Shown: positions 36,716 through 47,875 of the stretch, piece by piece
Layout of the letters: each line of letters starts with the position of its first letter
Numbering within the stretch: position 1 is the first letter of the stretch
Origin: Siphonodentalium dalli
Taxonomy: Eukaryota; Mollusca; Scaphopoda; Gadilida; Siphonodentaliidae
DNA length: 64,000 nucleotides
Direction: 5' to 3'
Assembly (NCBI GenBank): GCA_032622095.1
Contig: CP136065.1
Span: forward strand, 99,335,343 to 99,399,342
Notes under the pieces: model-generated
Seen by the model: the letters and a program-made list of their open reading frames with translations, nothing else
Told to the model about the DNA's origin: nothing
The model's database searches: none
Program-made: the position numbers and the translations under genes

Positions 36716-37164
36716 ACTGTCAGTTTCGGATCAGGAACCAGTCCGTTCAACAAGAAACAAACAGACATAAGAGTCGTAGAAACGACAACTAGACGACATG
36801 CGGCTACATAGCACTTTTCCTTCACCACGCAATTATATCAACTTTGAGAAGAAAATGTGTTAATAAAATGTGCTTTTACTTCCACGAAGTATAGAAACTT
36901 GGACATTTGTTGTCGAATTTCGCGCATACATAAGACTGGTCCTTGCCCCAAAGCAGCCGCCCGATTCGTAGTGTCCTGACCTTTTCTGACATATGATAAT
37001 ATTGAAACCAAATCAGCCTTATTTGGTTCTATGATTCCACCTATATATAGCGGAACCAATGCATTCGGTTCTGTGTGGACGGCCAATGAACTATTTTGCT
37101 GTTGGTGAATTGTATAGCAGTCACCCATGCAAGGAACCAAATCCTTAGGAACCGTTCAGTAATA

Positions 37165-37360
37165 AGTTGGCAAAACGACAGTCATTAATTAAAATTTTGT
37201 TGAACTTAATACCTGAACATTTCCCACTAATAAATATGAATACTTCAGCACGTGTATTATCTTTTTTGTCGGTCTGCGTGTATTACCTGAACACCCCTTT
37301 AAATGAATACCAATGTATACTTTTATAACTGAGTGGGAGAATACAACTAGAATACAAAGG
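37165..37360. repeat. Diverged MITE related to 1416-1684
   Basis: Shares TGAACACCCC, ACCAATGTATACTT and TATAACTGA in the same order as 1600-1660, and ends near AATACAAAGGGTAA. Left end not found. Confidence 0.45.
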
Positions 37361-37904
37361 GTAATCGGAACAGGCCAAGAATAGCAAAGTACTGCGGTCA
37401 TTCTGACGGGTGTGTAACGTCATGTTCGCTGATTTTAGTTTACACTGGATTTTGGTTCTCACTAGATTTTGGTTCTCATAGACTCATATTTATATGGGCA
37501 TGCATATATATGCTCGTATATATATGCTCATTTATATATGCTTTCCATTTAATTATTATCATGAGCGATGTCTATGTAAGTTGTACAATGTACAACTTCC
37601 TTACGATAATATATACATGCAATAACAGATATATTTACATCAATAAGCGAGATTACTGAGTCGCTACCATATTGGATCCATCCAGCGCCCATTCCGCGGT
37701 TTAAGTGCCACGGGTTAAAGTTCTTGATTAGCATTCCATGTATGGAGTTTTGAATATTCTGGAATTCATGGATATTTAAAGCTGCATATATGGAATGCTA
37801 CTCCAGAACTTTGACATGTAGCACTGAATGTGCGGAACGGGGCTGGGTGGATCCAATATAGTAGCTACTCAGTTATCTCGCTTATATAGGCACTTTCGTT
37901 GTAG

Positions 37905-38213
37905 GATGTACAGAGCCATTGGACCGGCGGCGACGGCGCTCGGAGTTGGTCTTCTATTTGGTGCTGCTGTTTACTATTATTGTTATGGAATGCCAGATGA
38001 AAAACCCAGCAGACACAAAGCTCAAGATTCCGAGCGGTCACGACGTAGCGGGAGGGACGGAAGCCATGAAAGGCAATCCCCGAACTCTCCTCACGAACAT
38101 CACCATCACCACAGTCACAGACACCGTCACTACCACCAGGGGGATGGTGAGGACATGCAGGACTCTGCCGATATAGCGCTAGAAGGCGACGAAGCCGGCG
38201 TGCCTCTAACTGG
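37905..38213 (+). CDS. Coding exon 2: second TM segment and His-rich tail
   Basis: The acceptor TTGTAG ends at 37904 and the exon begins G-ATG-TAC, completing the codon split from exon 1. It starts with R-A-I-G-P and a hydrophobic helix (about residues 74-96, ending in VYYYCYG), then a hydrophilic tail. The tail has an Arg/Ser-rich part, then a stretch with ten His in 15 residues (HEHHHHHSHRHRHYH, about 132-146), then an acidic part. Both termini are predicted to be cytoplasmic. The His run could bind metal ions, but that is inference. The exon ends ACT-GG before donor GTGGGT at 38214; reading through would give a stop within 15 bases. Intron 1 is 14,465 bp and full of repeats, including satellites and Helitron-like elements. 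Open frames on the other strand here are shadows. Confidence 0.8.
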
Positions 38214-39068
38214 GTGGGTTTTATAGCACGACTATTCATTTAGACAGACATCCGGCCACGCATTATTGGTTTTCCGTATAATTGATAAATTATTATAGCG
38301 TAGTTGTTGGTCAGTGCAATGTTTGGATAAGATGAGTTATGGGGAAATTGGTCTTGAACATACCCGTTGTTCCATTAATTGCAGCACAAAATGGCAGTCG
38401 AGCGTTGGAATTGCTCCCTATTGTTTTGATTAAATGTAGCCCTGCACCGCCAGTATATTTTCTCAAGAATAGCTTGTCTACTTCCTGTAGCGATTGTGCT
38501 CCATTATGGTTCGATAAGATATGTACAGTCTCTGGTCTGTGAGAAACCCGATTTGATTTAATGGTACTTGTTGTCTAAGCTCGCCAAAACGTTTTTAATT
38601 GATTGATTTAACCGACTGAGTCACCGAGGCCCCTCCAAAACCTTTTTAAAACCGGGTATCACCCGTAGATACAACTCTGCCTATATGGATAGTAGAAGAT
38701 AGCCTTATACTTATTACTTGACCAACGAATTCTCAACCCGTTGGTTGCCATGGAAAATTCTGACGACGCAGCTTAAACTAGTATATCCACGTACCCCATT
38801 CAATGCATTTCTCCGTTGCCCCTTTGATTGCTACGTGTTTGGAGAAACAAACCATGTCATTTTGTACATATTGGGCGGAAGTAGCCCTTGAACTATTAGA
38901 TAGTATAGAGTTAGATATTTTACTATATTGTAACTTTCACGTGTTAACTTTACACTAGTAAAATAGCGTGGTAGTAACTGCGCATGCATGCAATAACAGA
39001 CATCTATGACTGAATCTTGACGATACTTCAAGTGGGAGAACTAACCATTTTCATATTTTGTTTTCCAG
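38214..39068 (+). other. Intron 2 of the transmembrane protein gene
   Basis: 855-bp intron with donor GTGGGT and acceptor TTTTCCAG. No repeat family seen elsewhere in the window was recognised inside it, in contrast to intron 1. Confidence 0.7.
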
Positions 39069-39198
39069 TGGATTTAGAACAGATCAAGTGGTGGTTAACA
39101 TTACTGAACCTCCGGAAGATAACAATCAGCCAACCGAAACATTGATAAACGGTCACGTGCAATCAGTGAACAGAGTTGAATATTCGAAGGATGTATAG
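39069..39198 (+). CDS. Coding exon 3: C-terminal tail and stop
   Basis: A T-rich tract and TTTTCCAG acceptor end at 39068. With GG carried from exon 2, the frame opens as Gly-Gly-Phe-Arg and runs without a stop for 42 codons to TAG at 39196-39198. The other two frames stop early, so the splice phase is diagnostic. The three exons total 645 nt, giving 214 residues plus a stop. This part is polar, with a PPEDNN segment and the C-terminus EYSKDV. No membrane segment or known domain is visible. I found no convincing AATAAA within the next kilobase, so the 3' end of the transcript is not placed. Function unknown. Confidence 0.75.
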
Positions 39199-40365
39199 CG
39201 CGGTCCTATTTCTGTGTGACGTATTAGATCACGTGTCTTATGTGCACCGAGAAGTGGCCTTATTCTTACAATGTGCACTGGTGGCAGCACTGTTCCGTAT
39301 CCAAGGAAACAGTTCACGGATAACAGCTTCTGCTGAAATAGTTTCCGCTTGAAAAACACCACGTGCCTCCAAGAAAGAAGATGGCACTTGTTGAATCAAT
39401 TTAAGATTTATTCAGATGCCAGGAAGGGCATCACTTACCACGCACAGAGAATTGCGGACATGGGATTACAGAGGATTAATATCCTATAGACTAGATCATT
39501 AACAAGAAGATTACAATCCCGAATCGATGGTGCTTCTGAAAGCGGATTTCTGCTATTTTTGGAGGATTGGTGCACAACATTCCGCTATCGGTTTATCCGT
39601 TGTTCTTCGTTCCGTTACATGTTTTCCACAAGGCTTGCCTGCAATCTTTGAACACAATGTGTGTATTGCTCTATTTTACTGATTCAAGCCTAAAGGGTGT
39701 TTTCGTTCAGGAAAGCTGAGTCGAGTTGATCGGCCCGGATCTGCTTGAAAACTCCGCCACGAGTGAATTATGGTTAAATTCGTGATGAAAATACCACAGC
39801 CATGTGAGGCCAAGGTTATTCGCGGACGTGGGCGTTATAAGCATGCATGTGGTATTTAATAATACAAGCGACTAACAGGCAGTAGAAGTTCTATGAGTGT
39901 ATGATTGTGCCAGAATGGCAAATTGGCTAAACGTAATAATGCAGGTTTTTGCTGGATGTTATTATTTTTCTACCCGTTAATCACGGCCTTCAGCTGTTGC
40001 TGTTGTTGATTTTTTCATGAAATATTTATCATCGTTCTTATGCCTACTTATGGTCAGCTGATTACAACGTTTCAGGGTTGGACCGTATAGTTTGTATTGT
40101 ATTGTTTATTATCTTCTGTCGTGGAAGACATCCACGCGACCAGTGTGGGGTGATCTGAGAATAGAGTCCAATATTTATTTCGCTGGAATAATGAATATTA
40201 TACTATATCTTGTTTAAAACATGACCTCATCCAAAAGAACAACTATGGCCATAACACAAATAATTACCAAATTATGATGGAGACGGAGCGTACATTTTTT
40301 TTACAATAACGGACGCTATAATCTAAACTTATTGACAATTGAAACTATAATGTACGCGATGTTAT
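39199..40365. other. Downstream of the gene: probable 3' UTR then intergenic
   Basis: No further ORF or repeat family recognised. The transcript end is not identifiable. Confidence 0.4.
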
Positions 40366-40370
40366 TCTTT

Positions 40371-40512
40371 TAAGAAATGACTTGCAGATCAATTGGGGTC
40401 ATTGTATTTTGACCGGCCGAGTAATTAAACAAAGTGTGTGTACACGAACTTTGTTTAATTACTCTACCGGTCAAAACCCATGACCCCAATCGATCTGCAA
40501 ATCATTTCTTAT
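40371..40512. mobile_element. Foldback element F, copy 2
   Basis: Arms TAAGAAATGACTTGCAGATC and its complement; the centre has AACAAAGTGTGTGTACACGAACTTTG-type inner pairing. As in copy 1, it is followed directly by repeat W. Confidence 0.75.
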
Positions 40513-40514
40513 AA

Positions 40515-41180
40515 TCTCATATATATTTTGAAGACCTCGGTCTGTCTGTTTGTTTGTTTGTCTGTCTGTCTGTCTGTCATTAATACAAATCTACGATTCT
40601 CGACCGATCGGGACGAAACTTGGTACGTGTGTGTAGTTTGACCAGGCGGTCGTCGTTGTCGTATTGGCGAGCCCGTGCGACGCCCGTACAGCGCATGCGC
40701 AGACGAGATATCGGAAACGGGTGGAGTTATCGACTTGAAATTTGGTTTTTGAATGTATCTTGCCCCGGATACGAATTTTATCGGGTCGCCGACCCCGTGC
40801 GACGCCAGCTTCGCGCATGCGCAGACGAGATCTCGGAAACGGGTGGAGTTATCGACTTGAAATTTTGTTTTTGAATGTATCTTGCCCCGGATACGAATTT
40901 TATCGGGTCGCCGACCCCGTGCGACGCCAGCTTCGCGCATGCGCAGACGAGATCTCGGAAACGGGTGGAGCTATCGACTTGAAATTTGGTATGTGAATGT
41001 ATCTTGCCCCGGATACGAATTTTATCGGGTCGCCTAGCCCGTGCGACGCCAGCTTCGCGCATGCGCAGACCAGATCTCGGAAACGGGTGGAGCTATCGAC
41101 TTGAAATTTGGTTTTTGAATAGCTATCGACTTGAAATTTGGTTTTTGAATAGCCCGGACAACGTCGGGCTCATCGGCTAG
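40515..41180 (+). mobile_element. Helitron-like element H5 with tandem internal units
   Basis: Starts A|TCTCATATATATTTTGAAG and ends with stem-loop GCCCGGACAACGTCGGGC, then CATCGGCTAG|T. A GTCT microsatellite follows the 5' end. The body is about three direct units of 122 bp (TATCGACTTGAAATTTGG, GCGCATGCGCAGACGAGATC). The matching empty site at 6761/6762 confirms insertion between A and T. Open frames here arise from the 122-bp repeats and are not genes. Confidence 0.85.
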
Positions 41181-41575
41181 TCATATATATAACAGTAAAT
41201 TTTAATAGAACATTAATAATTTGAACAACTATTCAAAACTACCGCACCAATTGTTAGTAACATATATAGTTCAAATTCCAACACAGTCTCCCAAAAACAA
41301 CACGCAACAAGCGCGTGCACACGGTCCGCTTGAATGACGTAAGTGGTTCGTTGCTTTCTGTGAAGAGGACACCACACCGCCAGCGCGTGCACACAGTCGG
41401 CTGAAGCGACGTAGATGTTCGTCGCTTTTCATGAAGTGTCGACTTCAGTTATTGCCTGCACGGTGAACGTTGGAAACGTTCGTGTAACTGCATCGCGATG
41501 TGTACTGATTCTTACTGAAGCTAATTGTGTGCATGCAGAGGGTGTGTGATTATTATTCTATAAATTGAAAGTTTT
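41181..41575. repeat. Dispersed repeat W, copy 2
   Basis: Begins TCATATATATAACAG directly after H5 and continues uninterrupted where copy 1 has a MITE. It contains a local duplication around GCGCGTGCACAC. Confidence 0.7.
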
Positions 41576-41849
41576 GAACATTGGAGTGACGTCATGCCCA
41601 TGTTTTAAGCGAGATTAACAATGCTAATTATTGCTATTTTTATATCTCAGACGAATCGGTTGTAAAAAGCAAACATCATAAGTAAGAGAATGATTGCAAC
41701 ATACCTTTGTAATTTCTGGCTGTTGTATTTCTGCTGTTAATTGGCCTCACCCGAGAATTGTTTCACTTCCGGAGTCCAAGTTTCCTTCCACTTAAACCAG
41801 TTTGTAAAATCGGTTGTTGTATATGTCAGTTTACGTCGAAGATCATTAC

Positions 41850-42243
41850 GCGATGGGGAATCACGTGGTTTCGATTCGATGAGTATCACGCATTCAAAAT
41901 GGCCAAGGCATTCGCAAATGAGACCAGAAACGAGAAAAAAAAGGTAATAAACTAGGATAATAATATATTACATAGTAATTTGGCAACTACGAGCACATGA
42001 TATACAATTTTTCAAACAAGTTGATACATCATTTGTGTCCAAACTCACGGGGGATTATCCTAGATGTATATGGAGTGGTGCTTTACACGAACCTCCGACT
42101 GGCAACTTTGGGCAGAATGTTATAGAAAAACTATTTTTCCCAACAAATAAGATATCAATTTATTTTTAAAATAAACTAGCTCGTAACAGTCAAAATGCTA
42201 TGTTTTGTGTCAGTTCCTCATCTCTTATATATTTTTGAAACAA

Positions 42244-42297
<54 letters not shown>

Positions 42298-42700
42298 CTT
42301 TATACAAATCTACGATTCTCGACCGATCGGGACGAAACTTGGTACGTGTGTGTAGTTTGACCAGGCGGTGGTCGCTGTCGTATTGGCGAGCCCGTGCAGC
42401 GCATGCGCAGACGAGATCTCGGAAACCGGTGGAGCTATCGACTTGAAATTTGCTATGTGAATGTATCTTGCGCCGGGTACAAATTGTATCGGGTCGCCGA
42501 GCCCGTGCGACGCCAGCTTCGCGCATGCGCAGACCAGATCTCGGAAACGGGTAGAGCTATCGACTTGAAATTTGGTTTTTGAATAGCCCGGACAACGTCG
42601 GGCTCATCGGCTAGTATATTATATTTGTGTGCGTTTGCACTCGCCTCGGCCATTTTGAATGCGTGGTACTCGCCAACCTCGAAACCACGTGATTCCACAC
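41850..42700. repeat. Inverted arms flanking Helitron-like H6
   Basis: GGAATCACGTGGTTTCGA and CACGCATTCAAAATGGCC at 41850-41925 recur as complement at 42632-42700. Likely an older TIR element with H6 inserted. Both arms read EYHAFKMA in one frame, but no intact gene is seen. Confidence 0.55.
42221..42614 (+). mobile_element. Helitron-like element H6, short copy
   Basis: Same termini as H5: A|TCTCTTATATATTTTTGAA at the start, and the GCCCGGACAACGTCGGGC hairpin with CTAG|T at the end. It has a longer GTCT microsatellite (42245-42297) and fewer internal units. It lies between two inverted arms of about 75 bp (41850-41925 and 42632-42700). Confidence 0.85.
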
Positions 42701-42965
42701 CTTGTATAACATTACTCTATTATAGCGGAGTTTGCGCCAAGACTCTTTGATGTAATCTACGGTAAATTATAATTTTATCATAGCTATTAATTAACACAGA
42801 TTATTGTGTGTAACTATCAGTAATCACGTTTGTTTATGTTGGTAAAAGACCGAGTTCTCATTATTCCGAGTTAATGTAAACAATGTGATATATTGTATTT
42901 TCTTCTCATTAAATCCCCCTTTGATTTGACAACCCATGTAGCGATCAGAACAAATATATATCCTA

Positions 42966-43416
42966 CTAGCCGATGAGCCCGACGTTGTCCGGGCTATTCA
43001 AAAAACAAATTTCCAAGTCGATAGCTCCACCCGTTTCCGATATCTGGTCTGCGCATGCGCGAAGCTGGCGTCGCACGGGCTCGGCGACCAGATAAAATTC
43101 GTATCCGGGGCAAGATACATTCACATAGCAAATTTCAAGTCGATAGCTCCACCCGTTTCCGAGATATCGTCTGCGCATGCGCGAAGCTGGCGTCGCACGG
43201 GGTCGGCGACCCGATAAAATTCGTATCCGGGGCAAGATACATTCACATACCAAATTTCAAGTCGATAGCTCCACCCGTTTCCGAGATCTCGTCTGCGCAT
43301 GCGCTGCACGGGCGTCGCACGGGCTCGCCAATACGACAACGACCACCGCCTGGTCAAACTACACACACGTACCAAGTTTCGTCCCGATCGGTCGAGAATC
43401 GTAGATTTGTATTAAG

Positions 43417-43454
<38 letters not shown>

Positions 43455-43476
43455 GGTCTTCAAAATATATATGAGA
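42966..43476 (-). mobile_element. Helitron-like element H7
   Basis: Minus-strand copy of the H5/H6 family: 5' A|TCTCATATATATTTTGAAG at 43476, CAGA microsatellite on the plus strand, internal units of about 122 bp, and 3' hairpin with CTAG at 42966-42969, then T. Confidence 0.85.
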
Positions 43477-43479
43477 TGG

Positions 43480-45164
43480 AATAAACCGTTTACCGTGTTA
43501 TTACATGTTATCAACGGCATTGTTAATTTTAAATGAGTGGGACAGTTGGCTTAAACTCTACTATGTGATATCGTAATTGAGCGGATATGTATATTCACAT
43601 ATCTTGAAGAAATAAAAGCACAAATTCCGACGGAAATAACTGCTCCAATCACTGCGCGTCAACGTTGATACTAATTGACATCAGTTTAACGCATAAAACG
43701 CCTTCTGGCATTGAAGTCCCAAGTGCGGGATATAGTCCATCTAAACTTGGATAGTATATATAGCTGAGATGTTGTCGTAAACATTTCTATGAAATGTTGT
43801 GCTTCGATAATGACTCTCATAATTTAGAGGCCATTTAGAGGCCATTTGACCTATTCTATATGCATGTATACATGAACGCGGGTCAGACAATTCTTGGGTT
43901 TATACCGTTATATTTTCTCAGGCCAGGTTTCGCTTGATCCTATATTAATGTTTACACATACCATCGAACTTATGCCTCTCTGGCATGCACGCACCTATGT
44001 GGCTAAAACGTTATTTTTCTTTACGATAGACCGTGGGTGTTTCACAAAATAAAAGGTGAATGGGCATATATATGTATTATTATTAACGCTTGCATACTGT
44101 ACTGTGATTATAGCCTGGTCGTAAGTGTACAAATATGCTCCCAACCAATAGAAATATATAGCTTTCAAATCAGAAAAATGGGCTTCAAAAACCGGGGGTT
44201 CACGGGTACTGTCCATAATATTTTAAGTCCATGACGATCATCGTGGAAGATAAATGCCTCAAAACAATTTCACACTTAAGCAGTCACAAACCTCATTATA
44301 ATTAATTAAAGCTGCCCGATTTCTGAAGATTCTGTGCAGCAAAAATGTCGATACTACAGCCACACAGCAACGTTGGCAATGACACACATATAAGCAGAGT
44401 TGGCCATTTTGCTGCACCGTCAGAAATAGACAAGATTCATTATTTATAACGGTTTGTATATTATGTCATGGGAGTTCCATTGTGTTTTGGGGCTCTCATC
44501 TTCCACGATTATCGCCAGGGAATTAAAATATGTGATATAGTGGAATAAAGAAACGGGTCTTTCAAGTGGGCAGGGGACGTGAAAAGGTAGTATCCACTTG
44601 CTTTGTGATGCCTATTTTTCGAACTTAAAAGTATGTTTATTGCTGGGGATTATATGTGCGGCCAGGTTATACCCCATTACAAGGTGAATGCATTATTTTG
44701 GAATACATAATTATGTATCCCTTTCCATTCTAGTTTTAGACTACATAAAAAAATCCCAGTTAATTAGCCACGGAGGCGGATCTGCCGGCCATATGAGACA
44801 CATGTGTCAGCCAGAGAGGCATACGTTCAAATAGTATAGGTCGATTGAAAAATATAGTTTTTTGCAGCCATTCCCAGAAGTGGTTTGATCTGCCCTGAAA
44901 GCCAACATGGGACCCTTCCTGCAATGTTCCCGGATCATCCCTATATCAATTGTTTGTGGTTCTTCTTCGCATTTACATGTTCATTGAGTGCGCGGGTGAA
45001 TGTGTTCTGCGTATGCACGGCGTGTTGGTATTATTGGTTTGTGGTGTCTCGCCCCAACTGGGGAGTTTTCAATAATTGAGATATTTAGCCTTCAGGAATC
45101 AACAGCAGTAAATTGGAAAATTCAGACCGAAATAGCTTGAAATAGTTATGATATTCAATTAGTT
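43480..45164. other. Region without recognised features
   Basis: Only short ORFs, and a small direct repeat (TTTAGAGGCCA twice near 43830). Confidence 0.5.
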
Positions 45165-45168
45165 TTAA

Positions 45169-45548
45169 AGATACATAATCCTATTAACGCCCCTAAATTA
45201 CTATTGCTTTGGCTTCGGTGATAACAAATATTTTATTCGAGTCGAAGAACCCACCCATCAATGCTCAGAGTTATCAGATATCGATTTTTGAAATCTGTTA
45301 TTTTTCATCACCTGGAATATTTGGCGGCCTAGTAAATATTCGACTACCGACCGACCTGTATACTCTCTATACCAAATTGTGTTGAGAAAAAAATTTATAT
45401 ATAACACGTTTTGGAAAATGTTATACTAGTTTGACAGTGGTTAGCATTACTTTTTGGTAATTAAACGATTCTGATAACTAAAGCGACTTTTGAAGAAATG
45501 TTGTTGGAACCTGGTGATACGCGGACCATCGAATCGGATTGTGTACCT
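45169..45548. mobile_element. TTAA MITE with AGGTACTCAA ends, copy 2 (inverted)
   Basis: Flanked by TTAA. Ends are decayed (AGATACATAATCC and GGATTGTGTACCT). Inner TTTATTCGAGTCGAAGAACC runs in the opposite orientation to copy 1. Confidence 0.75.
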
Positions 45549-45786
45549 TTAATATTTCAACCAATATTCAATGTAATAATTGTCTTGTTTAGAACAAGAG
45601 TCGAAAATATTTCCTAGTTTTATGGTGTCGACTTTCAGTGAAATTTTAGACTGAAATATTGGCTATCAATTTTCCGACATTTTGAAGTTTTGGAAGTATT
45701 CTTTGGAAAATTCCAATTCAATAGGGGCAAATTAAGTTTCACGGAGTTGGCAACTTTTGTCTTCAATGAATTGGGGGTGTAGTTAA

Positions 45787-46011
45787 CCATTCCATGACTG
45801 GAGCTACCCGAGATTGTGCGAGAATCCTATGCCAATGCATTACCTTATATATGCGAATCTCCCATAGGGAGCCTCGCATATATAGAAGAGAAAGTATTGG
45901 TCTAACAATATTTAAATTGACCTGATAACAGTGCATATACTCTTATATATAAGATAATGCACTGGCACGGGATATATAATGCTGCACCAGAGTATTCCCG
46001 TCATGAAAGGG
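45787..46011. mobile_element. TTAA MITE with palindrome modules, copy 5
   Basis: TTAA flanks (45783-45786, 46012-46015). Ends CCATTCCATGACTGG and CCCGTCATGAAAGG. One near-full and one shortened module. Confidence 0.8.
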
Positions 46012-46102
46012 TTAAAAATTCAAAAACGGGCATGCAAACAAGAACATATAGCCAAGTCAAGCACGTCCCTGTGCATACGCCCGCCTGTAACATGTTCATA
46101 TA

Positions 46103-46475
46103 CAGTAATGCTCTAAATAATCGACTCCTTAACCACAGCAGAATTATGGGTAATTTTTCAGGATTTAGTCGGAAATATGGCTTGTTGCCATTCATCGGAA
46201 AGCTCTCGCCATATTTCCGACTAAATCCTGAAAAGTTACCCATAATTCTGCTGTGGTTAAGGGGTCGATTAATTAGTGCATTACTGTACAATCTTATTTG
46301 TATATTTCCTTATCAGTTTGAGCCAGCTCAGATTTTGAAATGTGTCTGCCTGCATGTGGTTTGAGTGACTCACTGAGAGCTTTCCGATGAATGGCAACAA
46401 GCCATATTTCCGACTAAATCCTGAAAAATTACCCATAATTCTGATGTGGTTAAGGAGTCGATTATTTAGAGCATT
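46103..46475. repeat. Hairpin with 80-bp arms plus a third arm with inverted loop
   Basis: Arms 46103-46184 and 46210-46289 are complementary (AGAATTATGGGTAA, GGATTTAGTCGGAAATATGG). A third copy of the arm at 46400-46475 is preceded by the loop sequence in reverse orientation (GAGAGCTTTCCGATGAATGG). Confidence 0.85.
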
Positions 46476-46554
46476 GCTGTACTCTTTATGCGAAAGTTGT
46501 CTATTTTCGAAATTTCACTAAACCGCTCCATGCTGGAAAATTTTATTTACACCG

Positions 46555-46612
46555 CCCCCCTCATTTTGGGTTGAATTTTATTTACACCCCTCATTTTGGG
46601 TTGAAATTTTCC
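46555..46612. repeat. Short tandem duplication around CCCCTCATTTTGGGTTGAA
   Basis: Two adjacent copies of TTTTATTTACACC followed by CCCTCATTTTGGGTTGAA. Confidence 0.85.
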
Positions 46613-47214
46613 AACTATTGCCCTTTAAGCTGTTGAAAGGAACCTAAAATTCACTCAAACAAATTGCCATTTCAGTCTAGATTTCGCTGAATTGGGAACA
46701 CAATATATTATTTTACTCTTGGTCCAAAAAACAACATATTTGCCCTAAATACTGGTTTAAACATATTCTATCCGATCAAATGCAATCTAATTTCAGTCTG
46801 AGATATCCAAATGCTGCTATTTCGTGCATGAAATTTCCAACTGCTGAATTTATTTTAACAAGGCTAGAGATCTGAGAACCACACCCTTGCATGCATGGCG
46901 TCCAGCTTCCTGACGTAAATATAAGTCTTGTATTTATGTACTGCCAATTCTGTGACTAAAAGTTTGTCAGGGGTGTGTGATTTCGTCCCCTATATAGCCT
47001 AACAATATTGCACGTAATGCATTTCATGCGCAAGTAAGACATTTACTGTACTAATTTCTTCCAATTACATGCTTTTCAATTCCATATAATCAGGGCCGGC
47101 AACGTATATACTTCACTACCACATGTAAACAAATCACGCCCGACAATTTCAACATTCGTTTTTTGTTTTCTTCTATATTTTCAAAAGATATCAACAAGCT
47201 ATAAGCCTTTTTAC

Positions 47215-47775
47215 TGGTTCGCGATTTTCAAGATGGCCGATGGTTCCATATGGTCCGATTCCTAGCTTTTTATCCAACCCGCCGGTAAAAGCCGGTAAAA
47301 GGTCAAAGTTGAGAAGTAGCATCCATTTCGACCATTTGTAAACATTCGACAGCTGAGTGCAAGAATTTTTTATCAACACTTTATGGCTTAATTTCATTTA
47401 TTCTGAGTGCAACTACGTGTTTAAGAATTGTTTTGTGGCCATGTCATCTATAGAGTTAGGATCTGGTGACGATGCAGACATTCAGACGCCCTTTTTGTCA
47501 ACGAACTTCCCATAAGTTACTGATAATATAAATAGCGAGTTCTTGCGTTAAAAAAATAAACATACGTGATACATCCAATCCATCTACTGTGCGAAACCTA
47601 CGTATTGTATGTATCCAGGGTGAGTGTTTAATTAGTTTTATGAAGTTCTCGCACCTGCGATTCGATAACGACCTGTTGCCATTTTATTTTGGGAATTCCC
47701 AGGCTGGAGTCATATGCTAAAAATAGATGCTACTTGTTAACTTTGACCTCCGGAGACCAAATGGCGGATTCGCCG
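47215..47775. repeat. Imperfect inverted repeat, about 560 bp
   Basis: Left GGTCAAAGTTGAGAAGTAGC pairs with right GCTACTTGTTAACTTTGACC; outside these, CAAGATGGCCGA and CCAAATGGCGGATTC are also partly complementary. Possibly an old MITE. Confidence 0.5.
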
Positions 47776-47875
47776 CGAGTAAGTGAAATCACTTATTAGA
47801 CCAATAAGCTACCCCAACTATTCATCTCGGACAAAGATTTGTTTTTAAGGAGAATATTGGCTTTCAAATTTTTCA

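Larger units (their letters stand above)
23440..37904 (+). other. Intron 1 of the transmembrane protein gene
   Basis: This 14,465-bp intron is bounded by GTAAGT and TTGTAG. It contains a 922-bp tandem duplication, two Helitron-like elements in tandem, a TA-flanked element, a minisatellite, a TTAA MITE remnant, a satellite of about 2 kb and a non-LTR retrotransposon fragment. No further coding exon in the gene's frame was recognised, but a small exon cannot be excluded. Confidence 0.7.

Noticed and set aside
36838-37140. 100-codon minus-strand ORF
   Set aside because: It begins with TTG rather than ATG, has no domain and no matching splice partners; could be a chance ORF.
37865-38239. 124-codon ORF on the minus strand
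   Set aside because: Antisense shadow of coding exon 2.
40509-41062. ORFs of up to 143 codons in several frames at 40.5-43.5 kb
   Set aside because: They are translations of the 122-bp internal units and microsatellites of Helitron-like elements H5-H7 and recur in all frames.
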